Positions 1 through 8,385 of a stretch of DNA of 64,000 nt are shown piece after piece. A model generated the notes under the pieces. That model ran no database searches and was not told the DNA's origin. It worked only from the letters and a program-made list of their open reading frames with translations. This DNA comes from Desulfurococcus mucosus DSM 2162 (GTDB lineage: Archaea > Thermoproteota > Thermoprotei_A > Sulfolobales > Desulfurococcaceae). The stretch lies in contig NC_014961.1 of the NCBI RefSeq assembly GCF_000186365.1, positions 806,001 through 870,000 on the forward strand, given 5' to 3'. Each line of letters begins with the position of its first letter. Positions within the stretch are counted from its first letter, which is position 1. A program made the position numbers and the translations under genes.

Positions 1-841
1 GGCCGAACAACGTGTACATGAACCTCATCACGGCGTAAACCCCTACGTTTACAACCATCCCAGAGAGGGCTGCGGAGACAGGGGTTGGGGCCTCTGGGTG
101 TGCGTCGGGCAACCAGAAGTGGTTGGGGAATAGTGCTGACTTATATGTGAATACCCATAGCGAGAACGCCACCACTATTAAGCCAGCGTATTTCACACCC
201 TCTCCTGCAAACCTGTAGTACTGCGAGATAGCTGAAAGCAGCCCCATGTTTAGTGAGCCATGTGTCACGTAGAGTATTACAAGGGCGCCGAAGTACATGT
301 TCGTGGCGACCGCACCTATCAGAGCGTACTTGGCCGCTGCTTCAACGGCCTCCGCCCTCCCCTTGTGATACGACACCAACCCGTATGCGGAGATACTTAG
401 AACCTCGAGCATGACGAAGAGGTTGAAAGCGTCGCCTGTGTAAAGGCATCCCAGCATTCCTATCTCAAGGCCGAGGAGGAGTACATAATACCATACTGGC
501 TCATCCAAGTGGCGACCATACCATACAGAGTACAATGTAACAGCCAGCATAGTCAACGCTGTGTACGCCCCGATCAACGCGTTTAACCCGTCCACCTCGT
601 ACACTATACCGTAATGGGGAGGCCAACCGCCAAAGGGGTAGAGGAGTGGTTCGCCCTCCCAATAGACAGCTATAAGTATTATCACCGATGAGAATGCGGC
701 CAGCATGGATCCAGTTAAAGCCAGCAGGTAGGTGGCTCTCCTACTACCAGTGAGCTTCTCGATCAACGGTATCACGAATACTATGAGTGCTAACAGGGGT
801 ATGGTTAAACCGGTCAGGTTGTAGGCAAGCTCATGTATCAT
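1..841 (-). CDS. Proton-translocating antiporter subunit, MbhH/MrpD-like (3' end outside window)
   Basis: Reading leftward from an ATG at 841, the frame stays open for 280 codons to the window edge, so the C-terminus is missing. The product begins MIHELAYNLTG and is almost entirely hydrophobic helices. It contains the family pattern around GLEIGMLGCLYTGDAFNLFVMLEVLSI-type residues (about residues 120-145) with the glutamate typical of NuoL/M/N-MrpD proton channels, and a later lysine in KSALFPNHFWLPDAHPEAPTP-like sequence (about 230-250). This is the MrpD-type pumping subunit of an Mbh hydrogenase. It follows the MrpE-like gene by 13 bases in one operon. MrpD and other NuoN-like antiporter subunits cannot be separated from each other with certainty, but the Mrp context favours MbhH. 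Confidence 0.88.
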   Translation of the reverse strand, partial: MIHELAYNLTGLTIPLLALIVFVIPLIEKLTGSRRATYLLALTGSMLAAFSSVIILIAVYWEGEPLLYPFGGWPPHYGIVYEVDGLNALIGAYTALTMLAVTLYSVWYGRHLDEPVWYYVLLLGLEIGMLGCLYTGDAFNLFVMLEVLSISAYGLVSYHKGRAEAVEAAAKYALIGAVATNMYFGALVILYVTHGSLNMGLLSAISQYYRFAGEGVKYAGLIVVAFSLWVFTYKSALFPNHFWLPDAHPEAPTPVSAALSGMVVNVGVYAVMRFMYTLFG

Positions 842-854
842 CGACTACCACCTC

Positions 855-1367
855 TTACTCGAATATTTTACGAGAGTACTCCTCGAACACAAGGGATATC
901 TCCTTCTTCGCCTCAGCGGGCTCAATGGTTTTAGCATCGATCCAGTGCACGTAGAAAGCCTTCTCATCCTCCCTGACTTCAACCACGACTGTACCCGGCG
1001 TGTTAGTTATGGAGTTAGCTATCGATGCCACTGTGTAGTCTGATACAGCCTCATACGGTACCTTGACTATCGCCGGGTTTACAGGGGTCTTCGGGTGCAG
1101 TATCCTCTTTATTACATCTATGTGAGCCTTCGTCTCATCAATGGTGAAATACCTTACAGCATACCTCAATAGCCAGAACCACCTAGCCGGGTTCAGGACC
1201 TTCCACGGCTCAGAGACCGTTATGTTGGCGAAGAGTACCCCGGTCACTAATGCCACCACTACACCTGTCACCAGGTCGTAGGGCTGTATGCTTCCCGAGA
1301 ACACTATGTATGTTATGAAAGACAGTGCCGAGACCACTGCTATTCTTGCAGCTTTCACGGGCGTCAC
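855..1367 (-). CDS. Mrp-type antiporter subunit E / MbhA-like
   Basis: 170 residues. Two or three N-terminal membrane helices (about residues 7-55) are followed by a soluble alpha/beta domain with NSITNTPGTVVVEV and YVHWID, typical of MrpE/MnhE (the same fold as MbhA). It is a membrane subunit of the ion-translocating module of the hydrogenase. Its start overlaps the stop of the MrpC-like gene by 4 bases, indicating translational coupling. The length matches the family. In Thermococcales this subunit opens the operon, whereas here it comes late, just before the MrpD-like gene. Confidence 0.85.
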   Translation of the reverse strand: MTPVKAARIAVVSALSFITYIVFSGSIQPYDLVTGVVVALVTGVLFANITVSEPWKVLNPARWFWLLRYAVRYFTIDETKAHIDVIKRILHPKTPVNPAIVKVPYEAVSDYTVASIANSITNTPGTVVVEVREDEKAFYVHWIDAKTIEPAEAKKEISLVFEEYSRKIFE

Positions 1368-1777
1368 CCCCTGAGCCTCCTTATCTCCCTCATGTCGAGC
1401 GTATGGTAGTGCTTGTATAGCTGGTAGCCGAGGAAGACTAGGAAGAGTGTTACAGCCAACCCTATCACCACGGCTGTTAAGACGAGTGCTTGAGGCAATG
1501 GATCCACGGCTCTCGCCACGAACTCTTTCAACGCGCTTGGAGTAGGCTCTGTCACCAGTACTGGTGGACGAGGGTTTACTCCGTCAACCCATTTCCTGTA
1601 GCCGAGGTATATTGCGAAGGCGTTTATTGTGTCTGAGAAAATGGTTAACGCTATCACCTTCTTAATGTAGTGTGACTTGAAGAATAGCCCGTACAGGGAT
1701 ATCGCGAAGTTGAATATCAGGGAGAAAAGCGTGAGTGCGAACAAGTAGTTCACTATATACTCACTCACCTGAACCAC
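1364..1777 (-). CDS. Mrp-type antiporter subunit C / MbhG-like (NuoK-like)
   Basis: 137 residues with three membrane helices. It has the NuoK/MrpC layout, including IALTIFSDTINAFAIYLGYR in the second helix region and DPLPQALVLTAVVIGLAVT in the third, which is the classic MrpC signature (DPLPQALVLTAIVI). The protein forms part of the proton/sodium channel of the Mbh complex. It overlaps the upstream MbhE/F-like gene by 17 bases and the downstream MrpE-like gene by 4 bases, so the three are translationally coupled. Confidence 0.9.
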   Translation of the reverse strand: MVQVSEYIVNYLFALTLFSLIFNFAISLYGLFFKSHYIKKVIALTIFSDTINAFAIYLGYRKWVDGVNPRPPVLVTEPTPSALKEFVARAVDPLPQALVLTAVVIGLAVTLFLVFLGYQLYKHYHTLDMREIRRLRG

Positions 1778-2573
1778 CCTCCACAGAGTCCTCCGGCATG
1801 GCTAGAAGCATGAATGCTATTGTGAACCCAGCGGTTACAGCAATGAATTCGAAGAGGTTGAAGAACCATAGAGTGCCACTTATAAGTGCTCCATTAACCT
1901 CCCATGGGAAGCTCACGGGTGAAAACGGCTTAGCCATATTCTGGAAGACATACGCGTTAACGCCGTATAATAGCCCGACGAAGAAGAGGAGCACAGCTGT
2001 TAATCCTATTCCTGTGAGCCCAATACTCCTTAACACCAGCATGTTCTCCTTGCTGAGCCCGCGTTCCACGAGAAACGCCACTGAGAAGACTATTATGGCT
2101 ACCATTGGAGCCACAGCAGCCGTTGCACCGCCCTGGAAGCCTCCGCCCGGCGTCAAATGCCCGTGGAGGCCTATTGAGGCCCCGACCGTTATTATCATTG
2201 GCAGGGTTAGCTTGGAGACCGTTTTAACGATCACCGAGAGCCCACGGTCCCCGCCGGATGGCAGCCTGTACCTGATGCCCCTCGCTAAGGCTATCCCGGC
2301 TACAAGTGCCAGGTAGAAGACCGATGTCTCGAACAAAGTGTCGAGCCCACGGTAGTCCCATACTATAGCTGTCACAGCCTCAGGTGAGTTAACAGTGTAG
2401 CTGGGCAACTGAGGGTTATACGTTGTCCAGAGATAGAAGTAGGGGAGGCATATCCCTTCCAACGGGCACTTGAACCATTCACCAGGCGTGAACCACTGCC
2501 ATGCAATGCCGGCTAGGAGGCTGAGCCCGAAGAGTATGGTCAGAATTATCGCCAGTTGTATAAGGTTCCCCAT
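1761..2573 (-). CDS. Fused MbhE-MbhF-like subunit (MrpA C-terminal piece plus MrpB)
   Basis: 270 residues with about six membrane helices. Residues 65-100 contain AIVWDYRGLDTLFETSVF, the mark of the MbhE/MrpA C-terminal domain. Residues 120-260 carry the MrpB/MbhF core, including GLHGHLTPGGGFQGGATAA and a later EFIAVTAGFTIAF helix. In Thermococcales these are two separate genes, so the single reading frame is a natural fusion. A soluble loop with two cysteines (FKCPLEGICLPYF) lies near residue 38. The gene is the middle of the antiporter module, 2 bases after the MbhD-like gene. Confidence 0.85.
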   Translation of the reverse strand: MGNLIQLAIILTILFGLSLLAGIAWQWFTPGEWFKCPLEGICLPYFYLWTTYNPQLPSYTVNSPEAVTAIVWDYRGLDTLFETSVFYLALVAGIALARGIRYRLPSGGDRGLSVIVKTVSKLTLPMIITVGASIGLHGHLTPGGGFQGGATAAVAPMVAIIVFSVAFLVERGLSKENMLVLRSIGLTGIGLTAVLLFFVGLLYGVNAYVFQNMAKPFSPVSFPWEVNGALISGTLWFFNLFEFIAVTAGFTIAFMLLAMPEDSVEGGSGE

Positions 2574-2575
2574 GG

Positions 2576-2839
2576 CTACTCCCTCTCCCTCCTCTCCGTC
2601 TTACTAATTAGCAACAGGAGCACTCCCGGAATCAACCCGACTGAGACGGGCAAGTAGACGAGCACTATGTCGGGTGCCATTAAGAGGTAGAAAAGTATAG
2701 TGTAGAAGCCGCTCTGAATAGCACTGTAAATCACCGATTTAACAAGGTCTTTCTCAACTATGGCAAAGTAGACGGCTATCGTTGATGCAACGCTTGAGGC
2801 CGCCATCAGGATGTATATTGCCAGCTCAGCTGTAATCAA
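2576..2839 (-). CDS. MbhD-like subunit (DUF4040 piece of MrpA)
   Basis: 87 residues forming three hydrophobic helices. The stretch DLVKSVIYSAIQSGFYTILFYLLMAPDIVL fits the MbhD/DUF4040 domain, where AVxxxAxxSxxxxxxxxxxxAPDVA is typical. It is the small MrpA-derived membrane subunit of the hydrogenase. It sits between the MrpG-like and MbhE/F-like genes with spacers of 5 and 2 bases. The order D then E/F agrees with the Thermococcales operon, which supports the assignment. Confidence 0.82.
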   Translation of the reverse strand: MITAELAIYILMAASSVASTIAVYFAIVEKDLVKSVIYSAIQSGFYTILFYLLMAPDIVLVYLPVSVGLIPGVLLLLISKTERRERE

Positions 2840-2844
2840 CTACA

Positions 2845-3216
2845 TCACCCCTTAACACACATGTCCTCGTTGAGCGCGTCATGAATGCATGGCTCAACCC
2901 TTGAAATCCCTGACCTGTGTACGGCACGAGCCAATGCATGGGAGCCAGCCGGGGCGAGTATCAGTACTATGAAAGCAGTCACGAAGCCGGCGCCAGCCAT
3001 GAACCACCGGTAGACCCCGAGCTCAGGCATAGTGATCGCCAGCAGTGATGCTCCAACTATAGGGTATACTCCTCCCCATATGGTTGAAACGGTTGCAGCA
3101 TGGAGCCTTAAGTAGAAGTTCCTGAACCTGTGCATACCGATCGCACCTATAAGGGATGCAACAGCACCTAGAGAGAGTAGTGCTACACCAATATATTCCA
3201 GTAGGAGCCCGATCAC
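2845..3216 (-). CDS. Mrp-type antiporter subunit G / MbhC-like
   Basis: About 123 residues with three membrane helices and the MrpG signature GAIGMHRFRNFYLRLHAATVSTIWG near residues 20-45. It is a membrane subunit of the antiporter module. I chose the GTG at 3216 because the helix begins immediately after it and GGTGA lies 8 bases upstream. An in-frame GTG at 3231 would add five residues and overlap the MrpF-like gene slightly more. A longer frame from 3315 would overlap the neighbour by 92 bases and is unlikely. Confidence 0.85.
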   Translation of the reverse strand: MIGLLLEYIGVALLSLGAVASLIGAIGMHRFRNFYLRLHAATVSTIWGGVYPIVGASLLAITMPELGVYRWFMAGAGFVTAFIVLILAPAGSHALARAVHRSGISRVEPCIHDALNEDMCVKG

Positions 3217-3223
3217 CGGTGCC

Positions 3224-3496
3224 TCACCCACCCATCTCCTTTTTCTCCAGGTATTTAGCGACATATATGTCGAGAGCGTAAACCCATAGAGCGAGGGGTA
3301 TTGCAACCACGACAAGTATGGCCTCCCGCAGGTATATGGCTATTAGAACCATTAATGTGACGGTTGCATACGTCATGACATCTATGGCCAGCACCTGATC
3401 GCCTATGGTGGGACCCTTCAGCGCCCTCACGAAGACTATTATTATTGAGAGAGCGTACACGAGTATCGTTACTGGGACAACTATGTCTACTATCAT
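3224..3496 (-). CDS. Mrp-type antiporter subunit F / MbhB-like
   Basis: 90 residues and three membrane helices. It has the MrpF signature RALKGPTIGDQVLAIDVMT in the loop after helix 1. The length is that of the family. It is a membrane subunit of the Mbh ion-translocating module. Its start overlaps the stop of the polyferredoxin-type MbhN-like gene by 4 bases, which joins the hydrogenase module (J-K-L-N) directly to the antiporter module (B-C-D-E/F-G-A-H). This inverts the module order known from Pyrococcus. Confidence 0.88.
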   Translation of the reverse strand: MIVDIVVPVTILVYALSIIIVFVRALKGPTIGDQVLAIDVMTYATVTLMVLIAIYLREAILVVVAIPLALWVYALDIYVAKYLEKKEMGG

Positions 3497-3894
3497 TTAA
3501 CACCACCCTTCCCAAGAGTGGAGAGACTGAGCCCTGAGGAGTCGCTGATAACATGGTCGGCCAGCCTGTACTCATTGGTATGGATGTACGCGTTGAACGG
3601 GCACACCGATATACAGCGGTAGCAGTATACGCATTTACCGTAATCTATCAACGGGTATATTCTCCGGGGATTAGACTTGGGTACATCATACCCCTCGGGT
3701 ATAGGCGTCATCTTTATCGCGTCAGCCGGACACTCTATAGAGCAAAGAGAGCAACCAGTACACTTACTGAGGTCGGCGTAATGCCTCCCTCTGAAGTCCT
3801 CCTCCACGGGAGTAGGCTCCTTAGGGTACTCTATGGTGGCAGGCTTACTGGCCAGGTTGGAAACCGCTAAACCGAGTATCTTCGGCTTACCCAT
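3493..3894 (-). CDS. mbhN: Hydrogenase ferredoxin subunit, MbhN/NuoI-like
   Basis: 133 residues. Two CxxCxxCxxxC motifs are visible: CTGCSLCSIECP (about residues 45-56) and CVYCYRCISVCP (about 88-99). Each should bind one [4Fe-4S] cluster and pass electrons from ferredoxin to the MbhJ-type small subunit. The layout is that of the NuoI/TYKY family. The gene overlaps the end of the large-subunit gene by 28 bases. No NuoH-like anchor (MbhM) is found in the window; it presumably lies beyond the left edge. Confidence 0.9.
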   Translation of the reverse strand: MGKPKILGLAVSNLASKPATIEYPKEPTPVEEDFRGRHYADLSKCTGCSLCSIECPADAIKMTPIPEGYDVPKSNPRRIYPLIDYGKCVYCYRCISVCPFNAYIHTNEYRLADHVISDSSGLSLSTLGKGGVK

Positions 3895-5087
3895 TTACCC
3901 CCACCACTCAGCTCTTTCATCGACACCCTGTAAACACTATTCTTCTCGAGATCCACTACCGTGACCCTCTCCATGCATGAAACACATGGATCCAGTGATG
4001 TAAGTATGACGGGGAGATCCGGGATGGTGTAGCCAACATAAAGGAAGCCGGTGTTTATTATGTTGTTGACGCTTGGAGTCCTTATTTTAACCCTATAGGG
4101 GTTCATCCCCTTGCCATCACTCATCACATAGTAGGCTAATTCACCTCTCTGCGCCTCGACCCTCGTATAGGCCTCGCCGGGCGGGAACTTCCTCGGCAGC
4201 TTCTTCTCGTCTGGAACCGGGCTACCGTCACTTGGGAGTTTATCAAGTATGAAGAGAGCCATCTCTATGGATTCCAGCGTCTCATCCCATCTAACCATCA
4301 TCCTAGCCCAGGAGTCACCCTCTGTCCTAGTAACCACGTTGAAGGATACCTCGTCATACGCGTCGTATTTGTCACTAGCCCTGGCATCTATCTTGACGCC
4401 TGATGCCCTTGCCACCGGGCCGAGTAATCCATGGCTTGTGACATCAACTGGTTTAAGCCTGCCGACTCCCACAAGTCTTTTCAGTATTGTTTCATCCTCC
4501 TCGAACACCTTCCTATAGTACTCGACCCGGGGCTTCAGCTCGGTGAGCAGCTTTCTCAATCTATCTCTTTTAACATCGTCTATATCCCTTCTAACTCCCC
4601 CAACCATCATGTAGTCAGCTAGGACTCTGCCACCGGTCACTATCTCCTTCGCCTTCATTACTCTTTCACGGTCAAGCATTATGTTCATGAAGAGGTTCTC
4701 GAAGCCTATGTTCTCAGCCATTACAGCGTTTATCAGCATGTGGCTATGTATACGTTCGAGCTCCATGGCTAGAACCCTAAGGTACTTAGCCCTCCTGTTA
4801 GGCGTTACACCCAGTATTGCTTCAAGCGCCCTAACATAGACATTTGTGTGAACAGCGTTACATATGCCGCAGACCCTTCCCACGATGAATATGTCCTTGT
4901 AGAAGCTGTTCCTCTCGCAAAGCTTCTCTATACCCCTATGGTTGTACCCGGTGTTGACGTCGACCCTGACTATTTCCTCGCCATCCGCATAGGCCTTTAA
5001 GAGCAGTGGCTCGTGGAGGGCAGGGTGCTGTGGACCCACTGGGAGCTCCAGTGTGAACGGCACCTCGATAACCTTTGACACACCCAT
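3867..5087 (-). CDS. mbhL: [NiFe] hydrogenase large subunit, MbhL-like (NuoD family)
   Basis: 406 residues of the NuoD/group 4 hydrogenase family. Both nickel-binding cysteine pairs are present: RVCGICNAVH near residue 73 and DPCVSCMERV near residue 370. The paralogous sulfur-reducing Mbs/Mbx complexes have lost part of this set, so retention of all four cysteines argues for a real H2-evolving hydrogenase. About 30 residues follow the last cysteine pair; whether they are cleaved on maturation cannot be read from the sequence. The gene lies between the NuoC-like and NuoI-like genes. The nearby hypF, hypC and hypE genes fit a nickel enzyme. Confidence 0.93.
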   Translation of the reverse strand: MGVSKVIEVPFTLELPVGPQHPALHEPLLLKAYADGEEIVRVDVNTGYNHRGIEKLCERNSFYKDIFIVGRVCGICNAVHTNVYVRALEAILGVTPNRRAKYLRVLAMELERIHSHMLINAVMAENIGFENLFMNIMLDRERVMKAKEIVTGGRVLADYMMVGGVRRDIDDVKRDRLRKLLTELKPRVEYYRKVFEEDETILKRLVGVGRLKPVDVTSHGLLGPVARASGVKIDARASDKYDAYDEVSFNVVTRTEGDSWARMMVRWDETLESIEMALFILDKLPSDGSPVPDEKKLPRKFPPGEAYTRVEAQRGELAYYVMSDGKGMNPYRVKIRTPSVNNIINTGFLYVGYTIPDLPVILTSLDPCVSCMERVTVVDLEKNSVYRVSMKELSGGGKWVSRRYSV

Positions 5088-5091
5088 TCAC

Positions 5092-5547
5092 CTACACCCC
5101 GCTATCCTTCCTCAACGGGTACTTGCCCTGCTCGACGAGGTCGCGTGGCACAAAGAAGCCGCGCCTAAGGAATGGATTGCCCTGGAATACTACTCCCAAC
5201 AGATCGTGGGCCTCGCACTCACCGGCCAGGGCCCCGGGTATCACGTCTATTATCGAGTCCACCACTGGGTTATCCCTGGGTAAGTGTGTCCTTATAACTA
5301 TGGTTTCCTCCTCCGGGAGTAGAACCACGTAGTAGTCTAAGCGTATTCTCCCCTCATCCTTCATATCGGTGGCGACTATCGTTGAGAGATACATGTTCTC
5401 CCTGCCGATTTTCTCCAGCATCTCCGCGAACACTTGTTTCACGTTCTCAGGCTTCACCACTAGGAGTGTTCTACCTGGTTTGACAACACCCTTCTCCACG
5501 ACATATTTATCCATGAAGCTAAGCCTCTCCCCTGCACCCGTCGTCAA
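5092..5547 (-). CDS. mbhK: Hydrogenase subunit MbhK-like (NuoC family)
   Basis: 151 residues with the NuoC 30-kDa-subunit pattern. The C-terminal part has GALAGECEAHDLLGVVFQGNP followed by an RRGFFVPRDL motif, corresponding to the family's E-R-E-x-x-D-x-x-G-I-x-F-x-G-H-P/L-R-R. It is a structural subunit that bridges the large and small subunits of the peripheral hydrogenase arm. It overlaps the small-subunit gene by 29 bases and precedes the large-subunit gene by 4 bases. Confidence 0.88.
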   Translation of the reverse strand: MTTGAGERLSFMDKYVVEKGVVKPGRTLLVVKPENVKQVFAEMLEKIGRENMYLSTIVATDMKDEGRIRLDYYVVLLPEEETIVIRTHLPRDNPVVDSIIDVIPGALAGECEAHDLLGVVFQGNPFLRRGFFVPRDLVEQGKYPLRKDSGV

Positions 5548-6013
5548 CCGCCTCCCCTCCCTCTACTCTTTTCAGAAGCTTCACGATGCCGTCTAGGATG
5601 GCCTCGGGGCGCGGAGGGCATCCAGGTATATACATTGATACGGGTACAACCTTGTCTGCTCCGGCTAGAACCGTGTAGGACTTAGAGAACACGCCGCCAC
5701 TGCACGCACATGCACCTACAGCGATCACGAATTTAGGGCATGGCATCTGTTCGTAGAGTCTTTTAAGCCTTTCCCCGGACTTCTTGGTTACAGCCCCAGT
5801 TACAACCAGGATGTCTCCGTGCCTTATGCTTGGCGCCAGCCTCACCCCGAACCTCTCGGGGTCGTAGAGAGGTGTTATAGCGGCTAAGACCTCTATGTCG
5901 CATCCATTGCATGCACCGGTGTTGAAGTGGACTAGCCATGGACTGTACCGGATTACCTTGTACTCCCTCCTCGACTCCTTCTCCTCGGCTCTTCCACTGC
6001 TCAATGTAAGCAC
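5519..6013 (-). CDS. mbhJ: [NiFe] hydrogenase small subunit, MbhJ-like (NuoB family)
   Basis: 164 residues. The four cysteine ligands for the proximal [4Fe-4S] cluster are visible: CNGCDIE near residue 36, GACACSGG near 102 and PGCPPRP near 131. This subunit hands electrons to the nickel site. It is the first gene of the hydrogenase operon and starts with GTG, with a TATA element about 35-45 bases upstream, just after the hypF stop. The operon therefore has its own promoter although hypF runs in the same direction. Confidence 0.92.
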   Translation of the reverse strand: MLTLSSGRAEEKESRREYKVIRYSPWLVHFNTGACNGCDIEVLAAITPLYDPERFGVRLAPSIRHGDILVVTGAVTKKSGERLKRLYEQMPCPKFVIAVGACACSGGVFSKSYTVLAGADKVVPVSMYIPGCPPRPEAILDGIVKLLKRVEGGEAVDDGCRGEA

Positions 6014-6044
6014 CCTTAACTCGTTGTGGAGGTATCTGGTGCGA

Positions 6045-6058
6045 GGTAAATAAATTAA
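6045..6058 (-). promoter_or_regulatory. TATA element of the hydrogenase operon
   Basis: On the minus strand the sequence TTAATTTATTTACC lies about 40 bases before the GTG start of the small-subunit gene, in the 48-base gap after hypF. Spacing from box centre to a start site near 6026 would leave a short leader of about 12 bases. Called from base composition and spacing only. Confidence 0.55.
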
Positions 6059-6061
6059 GCG

Positions 6062-8365
6062 TTAGGTTAACCTAATTAAACCACCGGCAACAACCTGGCC
6101 GAAGGAAAGGCCTCCATCACCAGGCGGGATATTGCGCGGTAGCAATGGCTCCAACCCCTCCAGGGTCAACCTCTCCTTCAACCCCTTGTAGAGGTACTCG
6201 TTGACGGCTGCGCCACCCGATACCACTACACTGGAGACCCCTTCACCCTTAACGGTTCCAGCTATGAGTTCCCCGTAGTAGTAGCCTAGGCTGTAGAGGA
6301 ATGACGCTGCGAGGACGCCTGGCTCCACAGCCCCCCTCATCTCAATTATATTTGTCACTAAGCCATAGTAGTCTAGGCGCATCACACCGTCATCGATGAA
6401 GAAGCGTACGCCTTCAAGTAGCCTGGGTGTACCGCTATGTGCAAGGGACTCCAACCATATGGCCGGCTCCCCTTCGAAGCTCCTCTCTATTGATGGATTG
6501 AGCAGCGCTGCCACCATATCTATGAGTCGCCCGGTGCTGGAAGCCAGCGTGTACCTGCCGAGGTCAACCATCCTGAAGACTACCCGCGCCTCTGAGAGAA
6601 CCCTGGGATCCCTGACCCCAACCACTTTCACCACTTCATCTAGGTTCCAGCCTTTCCTGGCAAGGTATCCGTAGACGAGTCTCGCAGGCTTCAAAGTATC
6701 CTTATCGCTGGTCAACGGTATGTGGTCTATCGACGCTACCCTTCTGTAAGCACCCGGCTTCCCTGCGTCGAAGACCAGGATCTCTCCACCCCACACGGTT
6801 GAGTCATCGCCCCATCCAACTCCATCCACAGCTAAGCCTGCTACTCGACCGCTTAGACCCCTGTCGATCGCCGCACCTAGGACATGCGCGTAGTGGTGTT
6901 GTACTTCAACCACGGGGATCCCGTGTCTCTCAGCGTACTCTACCCCGAGCCTACGAGAGTGGTAGAGCGGGTGCTTGTCGACAACTATTACTGAGTCCCT
7001 TAGAGAGACACCGTAGTTTCTCACCATGTATTCGATCGCGTTCAACAATTCTACCTGGGCATTATAGCTCTCGAGGTCTCCTATGTACTGTGTCAAGACC
7101 ACCTTATCCTCGAAGCCGACGCCCCCGGTGTTATTGAGGTCTCCTCCAAACGCTACTACCTCCCTCTCCAGTCTCACAGGGATCTTTATCCACGCTGGTG
7201 CGAAGCCACGGGATCTCCTTAGTAGAACATATTCCCCACCGGTCTTGCGGAGAACACTATCGTCAACCCTGTTAACTATATCCCTGTCGTGCACAAGGAA
7301 GAAGTCGACTATCTGTGAAAGCTTGCTTCTAGCACACTCATCGTCGCGACACATGGGTTCGCCCGAGACATTGCCGCTGGTCATCACGAGGAACTTGTCC
7401 CGTGTATGCATTAAGAGAATGAAATGTAGAGGAGTGTAGGCGATGAAGACGCCCTCATGGCTTAGACCAGGCGAGACAAGCCTTGATACCGGTGAGTCCT
7501 CCCGCTTCGGGAGGAGGAGTATCGGTGCCTGAGGGGATTCAAGCACCTCTCTATCGGCTTCATCCATGTAGACAAGTAGCTCAAGAATGCTTGTGTCAAG
7601 CCCCATTACAGCGAATGGTTTCCTAGGCCTCCTCTTCCTCTCCCTTAGGCGTTGAACCACGTCGTCATCTGTCGCCAGGGATGCTATATGGTAGCCGCCC
7701 AGCCCCTTTACAGCTACTATGTATCCCTCGTCGATTAATCTTGCAGCCTCCACCAGTGGGTCGCCTACGTCGATCCGGGTGAAACCTCTATCGTAGAGCG
7801 TTAGCCTGGGGCCGTCCCTAGGGCAGCTTATGCCTTGTGCATGATGCCTTCTAACGTTGCTTGGATCACGGTATTCTCTCATACAGTCCTCGCAGAGCAC
7901 ATACTTGGCCATGCTCGTGTTCTCACGATCATAGGGCGACCTATACATCATTGAGAAGCGGGGGCCGCACCAGGCACACGAGTTGAAGGGGTACATGTAT
8001 CTCCTATTAGAGGGGTCTAATACCTCCTCTAGGCAGTGCTTGCAAACGGCGAAGTCAGGCGGTATATTCGACCTCAGGATCCTTGACTCACCGCTCTTCA
8101 GGATTGTGAAACCATTGTAGCCCAGCGGTGATTCCTCCTCGAAAACCACCTCGTCTATCAGGGCTGGCGGCGGCTTCTCATTGAAGAGTGCTGCGAGAAA
8201 CTCGTAGAGCCCCTCCTCATCTCCTTCAACCCATATCTCCACCTCGCTGCCCCCGACATTCCTCACGAAGCCATTTAAACCGATTTGCCTAACCAGCCTG
8301 TCTATGAAGGGTCTGAAACCAACTCCCTGGACTAGCCCGGTTACCACTATCCTGAGCGCCCTCAT
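6062..8365 (-). CDS. hypF: Carbamoyltransferase HypF
   Basis: 767 residues, full length. Domains in order are an acylphosphatase domain (GLVQGVGFRPF near residue 10), zinc-finger repeats (CKHC, CAWC, CEDC between about 105 and 190), a YrdC-like nucleotide-binding domain (about 200-370) and a Kae1-like C-terminal domain with HHYAH. HypF forms carbamoyl adenylate from carbamoyl phosphate and loads it on HypE for the cyanide ligands of the [NiFe] site. The expected last zinc-finger CPxCGP reads CPRDGP here, so one cysteine is replaced by aspartate. It follows hypC by 20 bases. Confidence 0.95.
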   Translation of the reverse strand: MRALRIVVTGLVQGVGFRPFIDRLVRQIGLNGFVRNVGGSEVEIWVEGDEEGLYEFLAALFNEKPPPALIDEVVFEEESPLGYNGFTILKSGESRILRSNIPPDFAVCKHCLEEVLDPSNRRYMYPFNSCAWCGPRFSMMYRSPYDRENTSMAKYVLCEDCMREYRDPSNVRRHHAQGISCPRDGPRLTLYDRGFTRIDVGDPLVEAARLIDEGYIVAVKGLGGYHIASLATDDDVVQRLRERKRRPRKPFAVMGLDTSILELLVYMDEADREVLESPQAPILLLPKREDSPVSRLVSPGLSHEGVFIAYTPLHFILLMHTRDKFLVMTSGNVSGEPMCRDDECARSKLSQIVDFFLVHDRDIVNRVDDSVLRKTGGEYVLLRRSRGFAPAWIKIPVRLEREVVAFGGDLNNTGGVGFEDKVVLTQYIGDLESYNAQVELLNAIEYMVRNYGVSLRDSVIVVDKHPLYHSRRLGVEYAERHGIPVVEVQHHYAHVLGAAIDRGLSGRVAGLAVDGVGWGDDSTVWGGEILVFDAGKPGAYRRVASIDHIPLTSDKDTLKPARLVYGYLARKGWNLDEVVKVVGVRDPRVLSEARVVFRMVDLGRYTLASSTGRLIDMVAALLNPSIERSFEGEPAIWLESLAHSGTPRLLEGVRFFIDDGVMRLDYYGLVTNIIEMRGAVEPGVLAASFLYSLGYYYGELIAGTVKGEGVSSVVVSGGAAVNEYLYKGLKERLTLEGLEPLLPRNIPPGDGGLSFGQVVAGGLIRLT

Positions 8366-8385
8366 CTAGAACCCCGTTCACAGGG

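Noticed and set aside
1735-2316. A 193-residue frame on the plus strand opposite the MbhE/F-like gene
   Set aside because: It is antisense to clear membrane-protein coding, is rich in Ser, Thr and Pro, and has no motif or promoter. The same applies to the many other long plus-strand frames opposite minus-strand genes (for example 8631-9131, 10932-11360, 50460-51119).
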